Positions 8,478 through 16,651 of a DNA stretch of 40,268 nucleotides are shown here, in pieces. The DNA comes from Verrucomicrobiales bacterium (GTDB taxonomy: Bacteria; Verrucomicrobiota; Verrucomicrobiia; Limisphaerales; UBA9464). Positions within the stretch are counted from its first letter, which is position 1; each line of letters opens with the position of its first letter. Below the pieces are notes generated by a model. It worked only from the letters and a program-made list of their open reading frames with translations, did not search any database and was not told where the DNA came from. The stretch lies in the NCBI GenBank assembly GCA_027490985.1, contig JAIXXC010000324.1, positions 1-40,268 of the forward strand, written 5' to 3'. A program made the position numbers and the translations under genes.

Positions 8478-9233
8478 ATGCGCACTCTTCTTCTGGCTCT
8501 TCTGATCGTCCTGCTGGGCATCGGCACCTCGGTGGCCACGTTCCTCTGGGGCGGCAAGGTCGCGCGCGCCCGCATCCAGGAAGCGATGACCCAGATCCTC
8601 GAGGCCTCTCAGGCCGCGAAAGCGATCAAATCGCCGGAACAGGATATCCTGCAGGATCCCCCGGATGTCCAACCGGCGGGCAATGAGCGTCAGACCGAAC
8701 TGAGTCTGGCCGCCCTGGAGGCGATGCGGGAGACCGCCGAACCGGGCTCGCTGCGGTTCGACAATCCGGATGTGGTGAATCTCCTCAACCAATTGCGCAG
8801 TCGGCAGGAGTACCAGGACAGCCGGGAAAAACGCCTCAAGGAGTTGGAAGAGCGGATCCGCCTCGAGATGCAGAATCTCAACATGGCCACCCAGTGGATT
8901 TCCCAAGCCCGCATCGCCCAGGACAACCTGCTGACGAACCGGATCACCTACCTCCGGGTCGAGGAACAGCGAAGCCTCCTCGAACATGGGCGGCGACTCA
9001 CCGCGCTTCAGCCCGCACAGGCGGTGGCGATCTTGACCAATTACACTCCGGACGAGATCGCCCGGACCCTGAGCGTGATCAACTCGACCAATGCGGCCTC
9101 ACTGCTGGGCGCCCTGGTGGGCACGGGCGAATCCGGGGTGCGGCTGGCCGCGGACATCTCCAAGCGGATGATGCACATCTCCCTCCGCTCACCCGACGGG
9201 ACCAATGCCGCATCGGTCACCCCTGCTCCATGA
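8478..9233 (+). CDS. MotE/YlxF-like flagellar protein
   Basis: A 251-residue protein with one N-terminal membrane anchor (residues 3-25), a variable segment, a coiled coil at about 95-180 (Arg/Glu/Leu/Gln-rich, around RSRQEYQDSREKRLKELEER), and a C-terminal MgtE-N-like helical repeat (QPAQAVAILTNYTPDEIARTLSVIN, then a second Ala/Leu-rich helix to 240). This is the layout of MotE (YlxF), which in several phyla lies between fliJ and fliK and in alphaproteobacteria is a periplasmic chaperone for MotC. That the same architecture sits in the same slot here is strong, but function in this lineage is inferred. Its stop overlaps the fliK start (ATGA). Confidence 0.75.
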   Translation: MRTLLLALLIVLLGIGTSVATFLWGGKVARARIQEAMTQILEASQAAKAIKSPEQDILQDPPDVQPAGNERQTELSLAALEAMRETAEPGSLRFDNPDVVNLLNQLRSRQEYQDSREKRLKELEERIRLEMQNLNMATQWISQARIAQDNLLTNRITYLRVEEQRSLLEHGRRLTALQPAQAVAILTNYTPDEIARTLSVINSTNAASLLGALVGTGESGVRLAADISKRMMHISLRSPDGTNAASVTPAP

Positions 9234-11632
9234 CGTCCCCCGATTTGAAGGCGCTGGACTCGGGTCCTCGCGCCGCGTTGTCCGTTCCCTGGAACGCGGA
9301 CGCCATCGGTTCCGTCGGTGAATCGGCCGGATCGGTCGAATTCCGGCAACACCTCACCACCGCGCAGTCGGGGACCGGGGCTCCCCGTTCATCGGACGAG
9401 GCCGAAGAGCCTGGTTCCATCTCGGTCGCGCGACCTGGGCTGCCCTCAGTCACCCCGCACAAGGCCTCAGTCAGACCCGTCGAAGAGAATCCGGCAAAAC
9501 CGCTGGTGCGCCCTGTTCGCAAAACCGCTTCGACCGCTCCGATCCTGAGCACTGCGAAGCTGCGCGAATTCTCGCATTCCGAAATACCCGCGGTCGGAGC
9601 GCAACCGGCAGCCGAAGTTGGCGAGAGGGATGGCTTGTTCGTGATCCCCAGTCGGGCCTCCCGAGAACCGATCGAACAGCCAGAGCCTCGACCCGCCGAC
9701 CCCGGTCGACGCGGGGGATCGGAGTTGGAAACCGCGAACCGCCTGGGTTACGCACCGGATCACCCCCCCATCGAGTCATCGACCGGGGCCGACCAATCCG
9801 TTCACCCGATCACCGACCTGATTCCCACGACATCCAGGAAACAGCAGACCCGCCCCTCGTCCGCTGGCAGCATGGCTGCGTCGGAACCGGAAGTTCTCGC
9901 AACCGAGCGTGATGGAATGGCACCCGACCGCGGGACACTGGAAGGTCTGCCCCGCGGCCGCGGATCCATCGCGCCTCCGGGGAGTGACCTCGGGCATGAG
10001 CCTCAGAGGACTCCGGTGACGCCATTCGGGAGCGAACCCTCGAAGCGATCCGCATCCGCGACTCCGCAAGCACCGGGAGCGGAAAGCCGCTCAACCGGCT
10101 CGGCCCCTGCGACCCAGTCCCAATCGTCTCAGGACGCCTCGTCTCAGTCCCAATCGGCATGGACTGCGACGTGGGAGGGCATGCCGTCGGACCTGCGCGA
10201 AGTCGTGGTGCGAAGCGTTCAAGCCTCTGTCACCACAGCCGCCAGGAGTCCGGCGACCACCACTCTCAGGGCCGCCTCGAATGGCGACGCGCTGCGAAGC
10301 ATGATTCTGCAGCCAGAGGGAGTTGTTCCGCCCTCCTGGCTGTCAACCGATTCGGGCGACGGATCCGTGCCGGAGTCCACACCCGCGGACAAGGTCGGCT
10401 GGCCGACCGCAAAGGCCGCCGGGGCGGCATCGCCTCCGCGATCGGCAAGCCGAACCGAGGACTCCGCACTTCGTGCGAATCCTGTTTGGAATACCCCTGC
10501 CGGAGGAGTCCTGCCGGGACGATCACTCCAAGCGCGGGATACAGGGTTGCCGCCGATACACTCGGATCTTCGCCGCCCCCCCTCCCCGGCGATCGTGGTG
10601 CCTCAGTCGGCAGGGATTCCCATGGAGACGACCCTGCTCGGAACAATCCAGGTTGCTTCCGTCACCCCGCTTTCCGAAACCCGCGGTCCGGACTCCACGA
10701 CAAATCCGATGACACCGGATTCGTTGCCTTCAATGACCACGGCACGGGGGGCATCGGAGTCTGACGCATTGGAGGCTGCGGAGCGTTTCGAAGACCCGGT
10801 GACGCGCCCATCGCCCACCGAGGTGAGCTCCCTCAAGGCGCTCCGGACTGCGGGCCCAGGGCTTTCAGCGAAACCCGATGGACATCCGCAACGGGACGCA
10901 TTCGGTCTCACTGCGGGCCGCGACCAGCGCAGAGACACCGATCCAGACTCGGCGACTCGCCCATCGGATCAGGCCCTACCGTTCGACGGCCATGGCCCAG
11001 TCGAGAGGGGCGGCTCCGAATGGGGTGGTTCCGAAGAAACCCATCCGGACCGAAGCTTGTCGGAGACGGCCACTGCGAGGGCGACGACGACGGAGCCGTG
11101 GATCGGTTCCAGCCCGCTCCCGTCGGAGCCCCGGGCCTCGGATCGATCCGCGGCCGAAGAAACCACGCTCCGGCATCCCCCAACTGCGGAGGCTCCGAAG
11201 TCGGGAACCATCCGGCATATCCACTTGGATACGGCCGAAGCCCAGGGCGTTGAACTGCAACTCCAGACGGTGGGCGATCAACTCGTGATTCACACCCAAG
11301 ACCTTCTCGGTTCACTCGAAGGTGAGAGCGCTCGATGGAAAGACCTCCAGCAGCGCCTGGAAGCCAACGGGATCGTCCTCCTGCCGATCGAGTCGCGGAT
11401 CCCAACAAACGACCTGTCTTCCAACACCCAAACCCCATCGAACCCGGAGCGGCACACGGGTTGCTACGACGGCGCCATGGACACCTCTGGTCGTGATCAT
11501 TCCGGCTCACGCTCGACGAGTACCCCGCCGCCGTCGCGAGGGCCCGAGGCGGCTCTGTCAGAAGCGGATGTGCCGACTGGCGAGTCAGTGGGCGCTGATC
11601 GGGCGTCGGACTCCCGCGGTTGGTGGGCCTGA
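9230..11632 (+). CDS. fliK: Flagellar hook-length control protein FliK (long, low-complexity)
   Basis: The ATG at 9230 overlaps the previous stop (ATGA) and gives 800 residues, well above the usual 350-650. Residues 1-650 are Ser/Pro/Thr/Gly/Arg/Glu-rich, without predicted globular segments, as expected of the secreted molecular ruler. The C-terminal Flg_hook domain is recognisable but weak, at about 660-730 (around GTIRHIHLDTAEAQGVELQLQTVGDQLVIHTQD, then a helix and GIVLLPIES). In FliK this domain touches FlhB to switch export from hook to filament substrates. Position between the motE-like gene and flgD supports the call. Length and low complexity could mean a longer hook. Confidence 0.85.
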   Translation: MTSPDLKALDSGPRAALSVPWNADAIGSVGESAGSVEFRQHLTTAQSGTGAPRSSDEAEEPGSISVARPGLPSVTPHKASVRPVEENPAKPLVRPVRKTASTAPILSTAKLREFSHSEIPAVGAQPAAEVGERDGLFVIPSRASREPIEQPEPRPADPGRRGGSELETANRLGYAPDHPPIESSTGADQSVHPITDLIPTTSRKQQTRPSSAGSMAASEPEVLATERDGMAPDRGTLEGLPRGRGSIAPPGSDLGHEPQRTPVTPFGSEPSKRSASATPQAPGAESRSTGSAPATQSQSSQDASSQSQSAWTATWEGMPSDLREVVVRSVQASVTTAARSPATTTLRAASNGDALRSMILQPEGVVPPSWLSTDSGDGSVPESTPADKVGWPTAKAAGAASPPRSASRTEDSALRANPVWNTPAGGVLPGRSLQARDTGLPPIHSDLRRPPSPAIVVPQSAGIPMETTLLGTIQVASVTPLSETRGPDSTTNPMTPDSLPSMTTARGASESDALEAAERFEDPVTRPSPTEVSSLKALRTAGPGLSAKPDGHPQRDAFGLTAGRDQRRDTDPDSATRPSDQALPFDGHGPVERGGSEWGGSEETHPDRSLSETATARATTTEPWIGSSPLPSEPRASDRSAAEETTLRHPPTAEAPKSGTIRHIHLDTAEAQGVELQLQTVGDQLVIHTQDLLGSLEGESARWKDLQQRLEANGIVLLPIESRIPTNDLSSNTQTPSNPERHTGCYDGAMDTSGRDHSGSRSTSTPPPSRGPEAALSEADVPTGESVGADRASDSRGWWA

Positions 11633-11646
11633 ATCTCTCTAATTCC

Positions 11647-12102
11647 ATGATTCCCTCCTCGTTCACCACGCCGGCGGCGACCCAGGCCTCGCAAGCCAAC
11701 ACCGCCGCCCAGCGCCCCATGGCCAAGGTGCTGGGGCAGGATGATTTCCTGAAGCTCCTGACCCTGCAGATGCAGAATCAGGATCCGATGAATCCGCAGA
11801 CCAACACCGACTTTGTGGCCCAGATGGCCCAGTTCACCACGTTGGAGCAGTCCCGGAGCATGACCAACAGCCTGCAAAGCATCCAAGCGCGGCAGGATGT
11901 CCAGACGGCCGTCCAATTGCTGGGCAAGCCCGTGCAGCTCTCCGATGGCCGCATGGGTCTGGTCGAGAAGGTCACCCTGGACAGCACCGGTGCCCCGACC
12001 CTTCAGGTGGGATCCAACACCTACAAACTCAATCAGGTCGTCGCCTACGACCCACCCCAGGATCCGTTCGCAAGGCTGACTGCTTCGCCCGTGGGTCCGT
12101 AA
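11647..12102 (+). CDS. flgD: Flagellar hook cap / hook assembly protein FlgD (short form)
   Basis: A 151-residue protein from the ATG at 11647; non-ATG starts up to 27 bases upstream are possible. It carries the FlgD signature LGQDDFLKLLTLQMQNQDPMNP at residues 31-52, followed by the TDFVAQMAQFTTLEQ motif. The C-terminal 60 residues form a small beta-rich tudor-like piece (LGKPVQLSDGRMGLVEKV). The Ig-like/FlgD_ig domain of enterobacterial FlgD (about 230 residues) is absent, as in the short Bacillus-type FlgD. It caps the growing hook and is exported by the type III gate. flgE follows after 45 bp. Confidence 0.95.
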   Translation: MIPSSFTTPAATQASQANTAAQRPMAKVLGQDDFLKLLTLQMQNQDPMNPQTNTDFVAQMAQFTTLEQSRSMTNSLQSIQARQDVQTAVQLLGKPVQLSDGRMGLVEKVTLDSTGAPTLQVGSNTYKLNQVVAYDPPQDPFARLTASPVGP

Positions 12103-12147
12103 GACCGGTTTTCAATGCACTGACACAGCACCCCAACAGACACACCC

Positions 12148-13065
12148 ATGATCAGGTCCCTCAACACCGCCAGCCTCGGTATCCGCCAATTCCAGGCCTC
12201 GCTGGACGTTCTGGCCAACAACCTCGCGAACCTCAACACCGTGGGTTACAAGGGGAGTCGGGCGGATTTTGTGGAATCACTCAATTCGGTGCTCCGGGCG
12301 CCCACGCCCGACACGGCCACGGCCAGCGGCACCTCGGGCGTGTCGTTGGGCAATGGTGTGGCCACGTCGGCGATCCGCTCGAATTTCTCGCAGGGCTCCA
12401 TCAATCAATCCGGCTTGGCCACCGACTTCTCGATCACCGGCAAAGGATACTTCCTCGTTCGCAACTCGACCTCGGGCGAAGTGTTCGCCACCCGGTCGGG
12501 CAATTTCAGGCTCGATTCGGCCGGCTACCTCGTGACCGACGGGGGACTGCGGGTCCAGGGCGTCGAAGACACCCAGAAAGATGCCAACAAGATTGGCGAC
12601 ATCCGCTTCAACAAAGGGACGGTGCCTTCCAATGCCGCCGCCACGGCCGCCACGGCGGCGATCACCAACATCAGCGTCGATGGCTCCGGTCGCTTGAACA
12701 CGCTGCTGGACGACGGCACTCAGTACGTCCGGGCACAGATCGTCCTCCAGAGTTTCAGCAACGAGCAGGCGCTCGTCCGCGCCGGCAACAACCTGTTCAC
12801 CAATCTCGGAGCCTCAGGTCCATCGGCGGCCAGCGCGACCTCGCCGTTCACCTCGACGCCGAGCAGTCCGATTCTCGATGGCGCCCAGCGGGCCAACCAG
12901 GATGGCATGGGTCGCATCGAGCAGGGTTCCCTCGAGCTCTCCAACGTCGATGTGTCGCGGGAGTTCTCCAACATGATCACCACCCAGCGCGCCTTCCAGG
13001 CCAGCGCTCGCATGATCACCACCAGCGACTCGATCCTCGAGGAACTGGTCAACCTGAAGCGCTGA
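12148..13065 (+). CDS. flgE: Flagellar hook protein FlgE
   Basis: A 305-residue axial protein. The N terminus has LDVLANNLANLNTVGYKGSR, the canonical hook/rod motif ANNLANxxTxGYK, and TDFSITGKGYFLVRN marks the flgE/flgF/flgG family D1 domain. The C terminus ends in VDVSREFSNMITTQRAFQAS and a final LVNLKR helix. FlgE and FlgG are alike. The neighbours flgD (cap) and fliK (ruler) argue for hook, and the length is short for FlgE (around 400 in enterobacteria), so the outer domains are reduced. A FlgF/FlgG identity cannot be wholly excluded. Confidence 0.8.
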   Translation: MIRSLNTASLGIRQFQASLDVLANNLANLNTVGYKGSRADFVESLNSVLRAPTPDTATASGTSGVSLGNGVATSAIRSNFSQGSINQSGLATDFSITGKGYFLVRNSTSGEVFATRSGNFRLDSAGYLVTDGGLRVQGVEDTQKDANKIGDIRFNKGTVPSNAAATAATAAITNISVDGSGRLNTLLDDGTQYVRAQIVLQSFSNEQALVRAGNNLFTNLGASGPSAASATSPFTSTPSSPILDGAQRANQDGMGRIEQGSLELSNVDVSREFSNMITTQRAFQASARMITTSDSILEELVNLKR

Positions 13066-13084
13066 ACCTGAACCCGGAGTCTCC

Positions 13085-13876
13085 ATGTCTGACGCACCCG
13101 ACAAAGACAAGAAGCCCGCGGGCGAGGAACCGGCCGCAGGGGCGGCCAAGGCCTCCAAAGGCGGCATGCTGGTGCCGCTCATCGCGGCCGCCCTCATCTC
13201 GGTGGGTGGCAGTTTCGGGGTGGGGTTTTTCCTCAACAAGCAGTTGCTCAACGGCATCAACAAGGAGCTGTCGCTGACGCTGGCCCAGGTGGGCGCCGCC
13301 GAAGACCATGGCGATGGGCATGGTGCGAGCAAGGATCCGAAAGCGGCTTCCAACGCTCATGGTTCCGGCACGGCTGCCCATGGCTCCGATGCCTCCCACG
13401 CCAAGCCGGCCAAGGACGACGGCCATGGGGCCGCTGCCGATCACGGAGCCGCCCCCAAGAAGGCCGATGCGGCCGCAGGACATGACGCTCCGAAGCCCAA
13501 GGATGACGGGCATGGAGGGGCTCCGGCCAAGAAGGAGACCCCCGAGGAGATCGCCAAGGCGGCCCAGATCAAAGCCGGCCTGTTCCCGCTGGGCACCGAT
13601 CCCATCGTCGCCAATCCGGCCGGCGACAGTCGTTTTGTGGTGGTCAAGGTCACATTGCTGAGCGTGGGCCAGGCCGACATCTCGGCCGCGGTCGATGCCA
13701 ACATCGACCGACTCCGGGATGCCGTCTCGGCCTTCCTGGCCGACCAGCGCATCGACGACATGCAGAAACGCGGCTTCCGCAGCCAGATGGCCGCGCAACT
13801 GGCGCTGGCCTTCAACCGGATTCTCGGTCCGGGCACGGTCAAGGAGATCATCTTCCCGCAGTTCGTCATTCAGTGA
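13085..13876 (+). CDS. fliL: Flagellar basal-body protein FliL with a His-rich linker
   Basis: A 263-residue protein, longer than typical FliL (about 150-180). A short charged cytoplasmic tail precedes one transmembrane segment (residues 28-50). An unusual extracytoplasmic linker at about 72-150 follows, rich in His, Gly, Asp, Ala and Lys with nine histidines in DHGDGHG-like units. The conserved stomatin-like FliL domain occupies 165-263 (DSRFVVVKVTLLS, then FLADQRIDDMQ and a TVKEIIFPQFVIQ ending). FliL rings surround stators and support torque. A GGAG Shine-Dalgarno-like sequence is present, unlike most genes here. The stop overlaps the fliM GTG start (GTGA). Confidence 0.92.
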   Translation: MSDAPDKDKKPAGEEPAAGAAKASKGGMLVPLIAAALISVGGSFGVGFFLNKQLLNGINKELSLTLAQVGAAEDHGDGHGASKDPKAASNAHGSGTAAHGSDASHAKPAKDDGHGAAADHGAAPKKADAAAGHDAPKPKDDGHGGAPAKKETPEEIAKAAQIKAGLFPLGTDPIVANPAGDSRFVVVKVTLLSVGQADISAAVDANIDRLRDAVSAFLADQRIDDMQKRGFRSQMAAQLALAFNRILGPGTVKEIIFPQFVIQ

Positions 13877-14799
13877 GCGCCACCGATACAACGGCGTCGG
13901 TCGGTGGAGCCAAGGCCCCGACCGAGGTGAAACCCTTTGTCGTGGGTCAGGCCAGTTCGCTGTCCGCCCAGGAGCTGAATCGGTTCCGCATCCACAACGA
14001 AGGCATCGTGCGTTCGGTCGGAGCGCGGCTGTCGCTGTTTCTGCGGGCCGAGTTCGCCTTCGACCTCGAGCACCTCGACGCCATGGAGCTCGGGCGCTAC
14101 GCGACCAAGGCCGAACCCATCGGCAACTACCTCCTCTTCCAGGTGGACCGTTTCCCGGGCATCGGCGTGGTGGGATTCCCCAAGCCCCTGGCCCTGGCCA
14201 TCGGTGATCGGATGCTCGGGGGTCGGGGTTTCGGGGCCAATCCCGATCGGGAACTGCGCGAAGTGGAGTTGGCCCTGCTCAACCAGGCCGTGCAATTGGC
14301 GCTGAAAGAATACTTCTCCAAGTGGAGCGACTCCGCGGAGGAGGCCAAGGTGCGCATCGTGGGTCGCGAGACCAACATCAAGCTTCTGGCCGAAGACCAC
14401 CCCACGGCCATCGTCTACATCCTCAAGGTGCAGGCCATCATCGGCGACTGCTTCGCCACCGTGGACATCATCCTGCCCCTCGAGATGATGGCCCAGAGCA
14501 TCCAGCGGGCGATGGTGACCATGGGCGAGGCCGGTGCGGATGCGGTCAACGCTCCGAAGGACCAGGTGGTCTGGAATCCGGCCTACGACGACCTTTCGCT
14601 GCGCCTCAGCGCCCTGTGGTCCGGACTGTCCATCACTCCCCGCGAAATCCTCCAGATGCGGGCCGGAGACATGATTCCGCTGGACCCCGCCAAGATCGAC
14701 CAGGTGGAACTGCACATCGAGGGCCTGCCGCGCTTCCGGGGAAAACTCGGGAGTGCCAACCGCAAGGTGGCCATCGAGATCACTGAACGCCTGACCTGA
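13873..14799 (+). CDS. fliM: Flagellar motor switch protein FliM, lacking the CheY-binding peptide
   Basis: A 308-residue FliM starting at a GTG that overlaps the fliL stop. The middle CheC-like domain is recognisable (MLGGRGFGANPDRELREVE, then an amphipathic helix). The C-terminal SpoA/FliN-like domain lies at about 235-305 (LSLRLSALWSGLSITPREILQMRAGDMIPLDP). The first 37 residues are Ala/Thr/Val/Lys-rich and do not contain the LSQ-EIDALL peptide that binds phospho-CheY in most FliM proteins. The protein joins FliG and FliN in the C ring. Loss of the peptide suggests that switching is controlled another way or not at all. Confidence 0.93.
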   Translation: MSATDTTASVGGAKAPTEVKPFVVGQASSLSAQELNRFRIHNEGIVRSVGARLSLFLRAEFAFDLEHLDAMELGRYATKAEPIGNYLLFQVDRFPGIGVVGFPKPLALAIGDRMLGGRGFGANPDRELREVELALLNQAVQLALKEYFSKWSDSAEEAKVRIVGRETNIKLLAEDHPTAIVYILKVQAIIGDCFATVDIILPLEMMAQSIQRAMVTMGEAGADAVNAPKDQVVWNPAYDDLSLRLSALWSGLSITPREILQMRAGDMIPLDPAKIDQVELHIEGLPRFRGKLGSANRKVAIEITERLT

Positions 14800-14807
14800 A
14801 ACGAACC

Positions 14808-15086
14808 ATGTCCCAAGAAACCAGTGACAATCCGTCCATCGAGTTCCTCCTCGATGTGCCCATCCAATTGAACGCCGAGCTCGGCTCGTGCGAGATGACC
14901 TGCCGCGAGTTGCTCAAGCTGGACATCGGCTCGGTGGTCCAATTGGACAAGCCGGCCCACGCCTCGGTGGACCTCTTCGTGAACACCAAGCTCGTGGCGC
15001 GGGGTGAAGTGGTCGTCGCCGAGGGCAACTTCGGCATCAAGATCAAGGAGGTCGTTTCCCGACCCGGTTCCCTGCCCAAGGCATGA
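14808..15086 (+). CDS. fliN: Flagellar motor switch protein FliN
   Basis: A 92-residue, single-domain SpoA protein, near the minimal FliN. It shows the signature FLLDVPIQLNAELGSCEMTC, then LLKLDIGSVVQLDKPAHASVDLFVNTKLVARGEVVVAEGNFGIKI. FliN forms the base of the C ring with FliM and holds FliH. There is no extra N-terminal region of the FliY type, which would carry a CheC phosphatase. The stop overlaps the fliO start (ATGA). Confidence 0.96.
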   Translation: MSQETSDNPSIEFLLDVPIQLNAELGSCEMTCRELLKLDIGSVVQLDKPAHASVDLFVNTKLVARGEVVVAEGNFGIKIKEVVSRPGSLPKA

Positions 15087-15484
15087 CCAATGTCGCTCCA
15101 GCATTGCCTGCGGTTGCCGGAGCGTCGTCGATGCTGGCCGATTGGACCCGGATGCTCGGGACCGTGTGCCTGCTATTGGGCACCGTCTGGGTGGCCCTCA
15201 TCTGGCTGAAGGGCCGCAACTGGTTCCAATCGACCCTCGATCGGCGGATCCGCCTGCGGGTCGAGGAGACCCGAGGCCTCGGCAACCGGTCGTTCCTCCA
15301 CCTGGTCTCCTGCGGAGGCCAGCAGTTCCTCGTTTCCTCCTCGCCTGCCGGCGTCTCGATGATCGCGGAACTCATGCCCGACGAGGGCACGGCCATCGCC
15401 AAACCCTCCCCGGAGGTTCCCTTCGCCCAGCGCCTGGACGAGGTGCTGCCGAAAAACACCCCGCCGGGATCGGACCGACCATGA
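15083..15484 (+). CDS. fliO: Flagellar export-gate assembly protein FliO
   Basis: A 133-residue protein with one transmembrane segment (about 22-44: WTRMLGTVCLLLGTVWVALIWL) and a cytoplasmic part that matches FliO (RRIRLRVEETRGLGNRSFLHLVSCGGQQFLVSSSPAGVSMIAEL). FliO helps assemble the FliP ring of the export gate. It lies between fliN and fliP, the usual place, and overlaps fliP by four bases (ATGA). Confidence 0.88.
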   Translation: MTNVAPALPAVAGASSMLADWTRMLGTVCLLLGTVWVALIWLKGRNWFQSTLDRRIRLRVEETRGLGNRSFLHLVSCGGQQFLVSSSPAGVSMIAELMPDEGTAIAKPSPEVPFAQRLDEVLPKNTPPGSDRP

Positions 15485-16344
15485 ACAGCGAATCCCCAAA
15501 TCATCGATCCGGGGTCGGGGGGCACGGTGATGGATGGCTCGCTTCAATCCCTCCACGGCCGTCGGTGATCCGGTGGCTTCGCTGCTGGATGCTGTTCGGA
15601 GTGTGGCTCCTGGCAGGTGGCTTCCTTCAAGCACAGGTCGACGGCTCGGTGGCCACCAATGCCGCGGTTTCGGTTCCCACCGGCGTGACCTTCAGCATCA
15701 ACGGACTGCCCAAACCGCAGGATGTCGATGTCACCATCCAGATCGTCGGTGCCTTGACCCTGCTGTCGCTGGCTCCCTCGCTCCTCATCCTGATGACGAG
15801 CTTTCCGCGGGTGATCATCGTCTTTTCGCTGGCGAAGAATGCGTTGGGAGTGGCTTCGGCGGTTCCGAACCAACTGGTGGTCGGGTTCTCGCTGATCCTC
15901 ACCTTCTTCATCATGAGGCCCGTGATCCGGGACATGGAGACCACGGCCCTGGCTCCGTACCGGGCCAATCAGATCACCAGCACCGAAGCCCTGGATCGGG
16001 CCTCGCTTCGCATCAAGGCCTTCATGCTGCGGCAGACCCGGACCGACCAGGTGGAGTTCTTCGCCGGATTGGCCGCGATCCCTCCCACCGAAGCCAAAGA
16101 TCTCCCGCTCTCGGTCGTGGTTCCCGCCTTCCTGATCAACGAACTGCGGACGGCCTTCCAGATGGGGTTCCTGGTCTTCCTGCCGTTCCTGCTCATCGAC
16201 TACGTGGTGGCCATCATCCTGATGAGCCTCGGCCTGATGTTCCTGCCTCCGGCCAACATCTCCCTGCCCCTCAAGATCCTGCTGTTCGTCTTGGTGGACG
16301 GCTGGGGTCTCATCACCAAATCCCTGGTCAACAGCTTCATCTGA
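15481..16344 (+). CDS. fliP: Flagellar export-gate protein FliP
   Basis: The ATG at 15481 overlaps the fliO stop and gives 287 residues, within the FliP range. An N-terminal signal sequence (hydrophobic core at about 35-55, ending at LQAQ) is expected because FliP is cleaved. The mature part has the family motifs LTLLSLAPSLLILMTSFPRVIIVFSLAKN, then NQLVVGFSLILTFF, LPLSVVVPAFLINELRTAFQMGFL and VDGWGLITKSL. Five FliP subunits with FliQ and FliR make the export channel. It is followed by fliQ after 28 bp. Confidence 0.97.
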   Translation: MNSESPNHRSGVGGHGDGWLASIPPRPSVIRWLRCWMLFGVWLLAGGFLQAQVDGSVATNAAVSVPTGVTFSINGLPKPQDVDVTIQIVGALTLLSLAPSLLILMTSFPRVIIVFSLAKNALGVASAVPNQLVVGFSLILTFFIMRPVIRDMETTALAPYRANQITSTEALDRASLRIKAFMLRQTRTDQVEFFAGLAAIPPTEAKDLPLSVVVPAFLINELRTAFQMGFLVFLPFLLIDYVVAIILMSLGLMFLPPANISLPLKILLFVLVDGWGLITKSLVNSFI

Positions 16345-16372
16345 GAGCGTTGTCCGTTTCGAAAACCATCGC

Positions 16373-16642
16373 ATGACCCCGGAACTGGCAGTCGACCTCC
16401 TCAAACAACTGGTCGAACGGATCTTTGTCGTGGCCTCTCCGTTGCTGCTCACAGCGATGATCACCGGCCTGGTGGTGAGTCTGATCCAGACGGTCACCTC
16501 GCTCCAGGAACAGACGCTCAGTTTCGTGCCCAAAGCCCTCACCGTGCTCGGGGTGTTGTTGATGATCATGCCCTGGGCCCTGCAGATCGTCATGGACTAC
16601 ACCACCGGCGTCATCGGCCTGATGGGACGCATCAACCGCTAG
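16373..16642 (+). CDS. fliQ: Flagellar export-gate protein FliQ
   Basis: An 89-residue, two-helix membrane protein of the usual FliQ length. It carries the conserved VVSLIQTVTSLQEQTLSFVPK motif in the loop after the first helix and a second hydrophobic helix (VLGVLLMIMPWALQIV). Four FliQ subunits wrap the FliP-FliR helical assembly of the export gate. The order fliP-fliQ-fliR is classical. Confidence 0.97.
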   Translation: MTPELAVDLLKQLVERIFVVASPLLLTAMITGLVVSLIQTVTSLQEQTLSFVPKALTVLGVLLMIMPWALQIVMDYTTGVIGLMGRINR

Positions 16643-16651
16643 GATCGGCAC

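Noticed and set aside
15004-15480. Upstream extension of fliP over fliN and fliO
   Set aside because: The frame is open but covers two real genes in other frames; the ATG at 15481 with the ATGA overlap and signal sequence is the proper start. Similar extensions for flhA (before 18527), csrA (before 36705) and fliK (before 9230) were rejected for the same reason.
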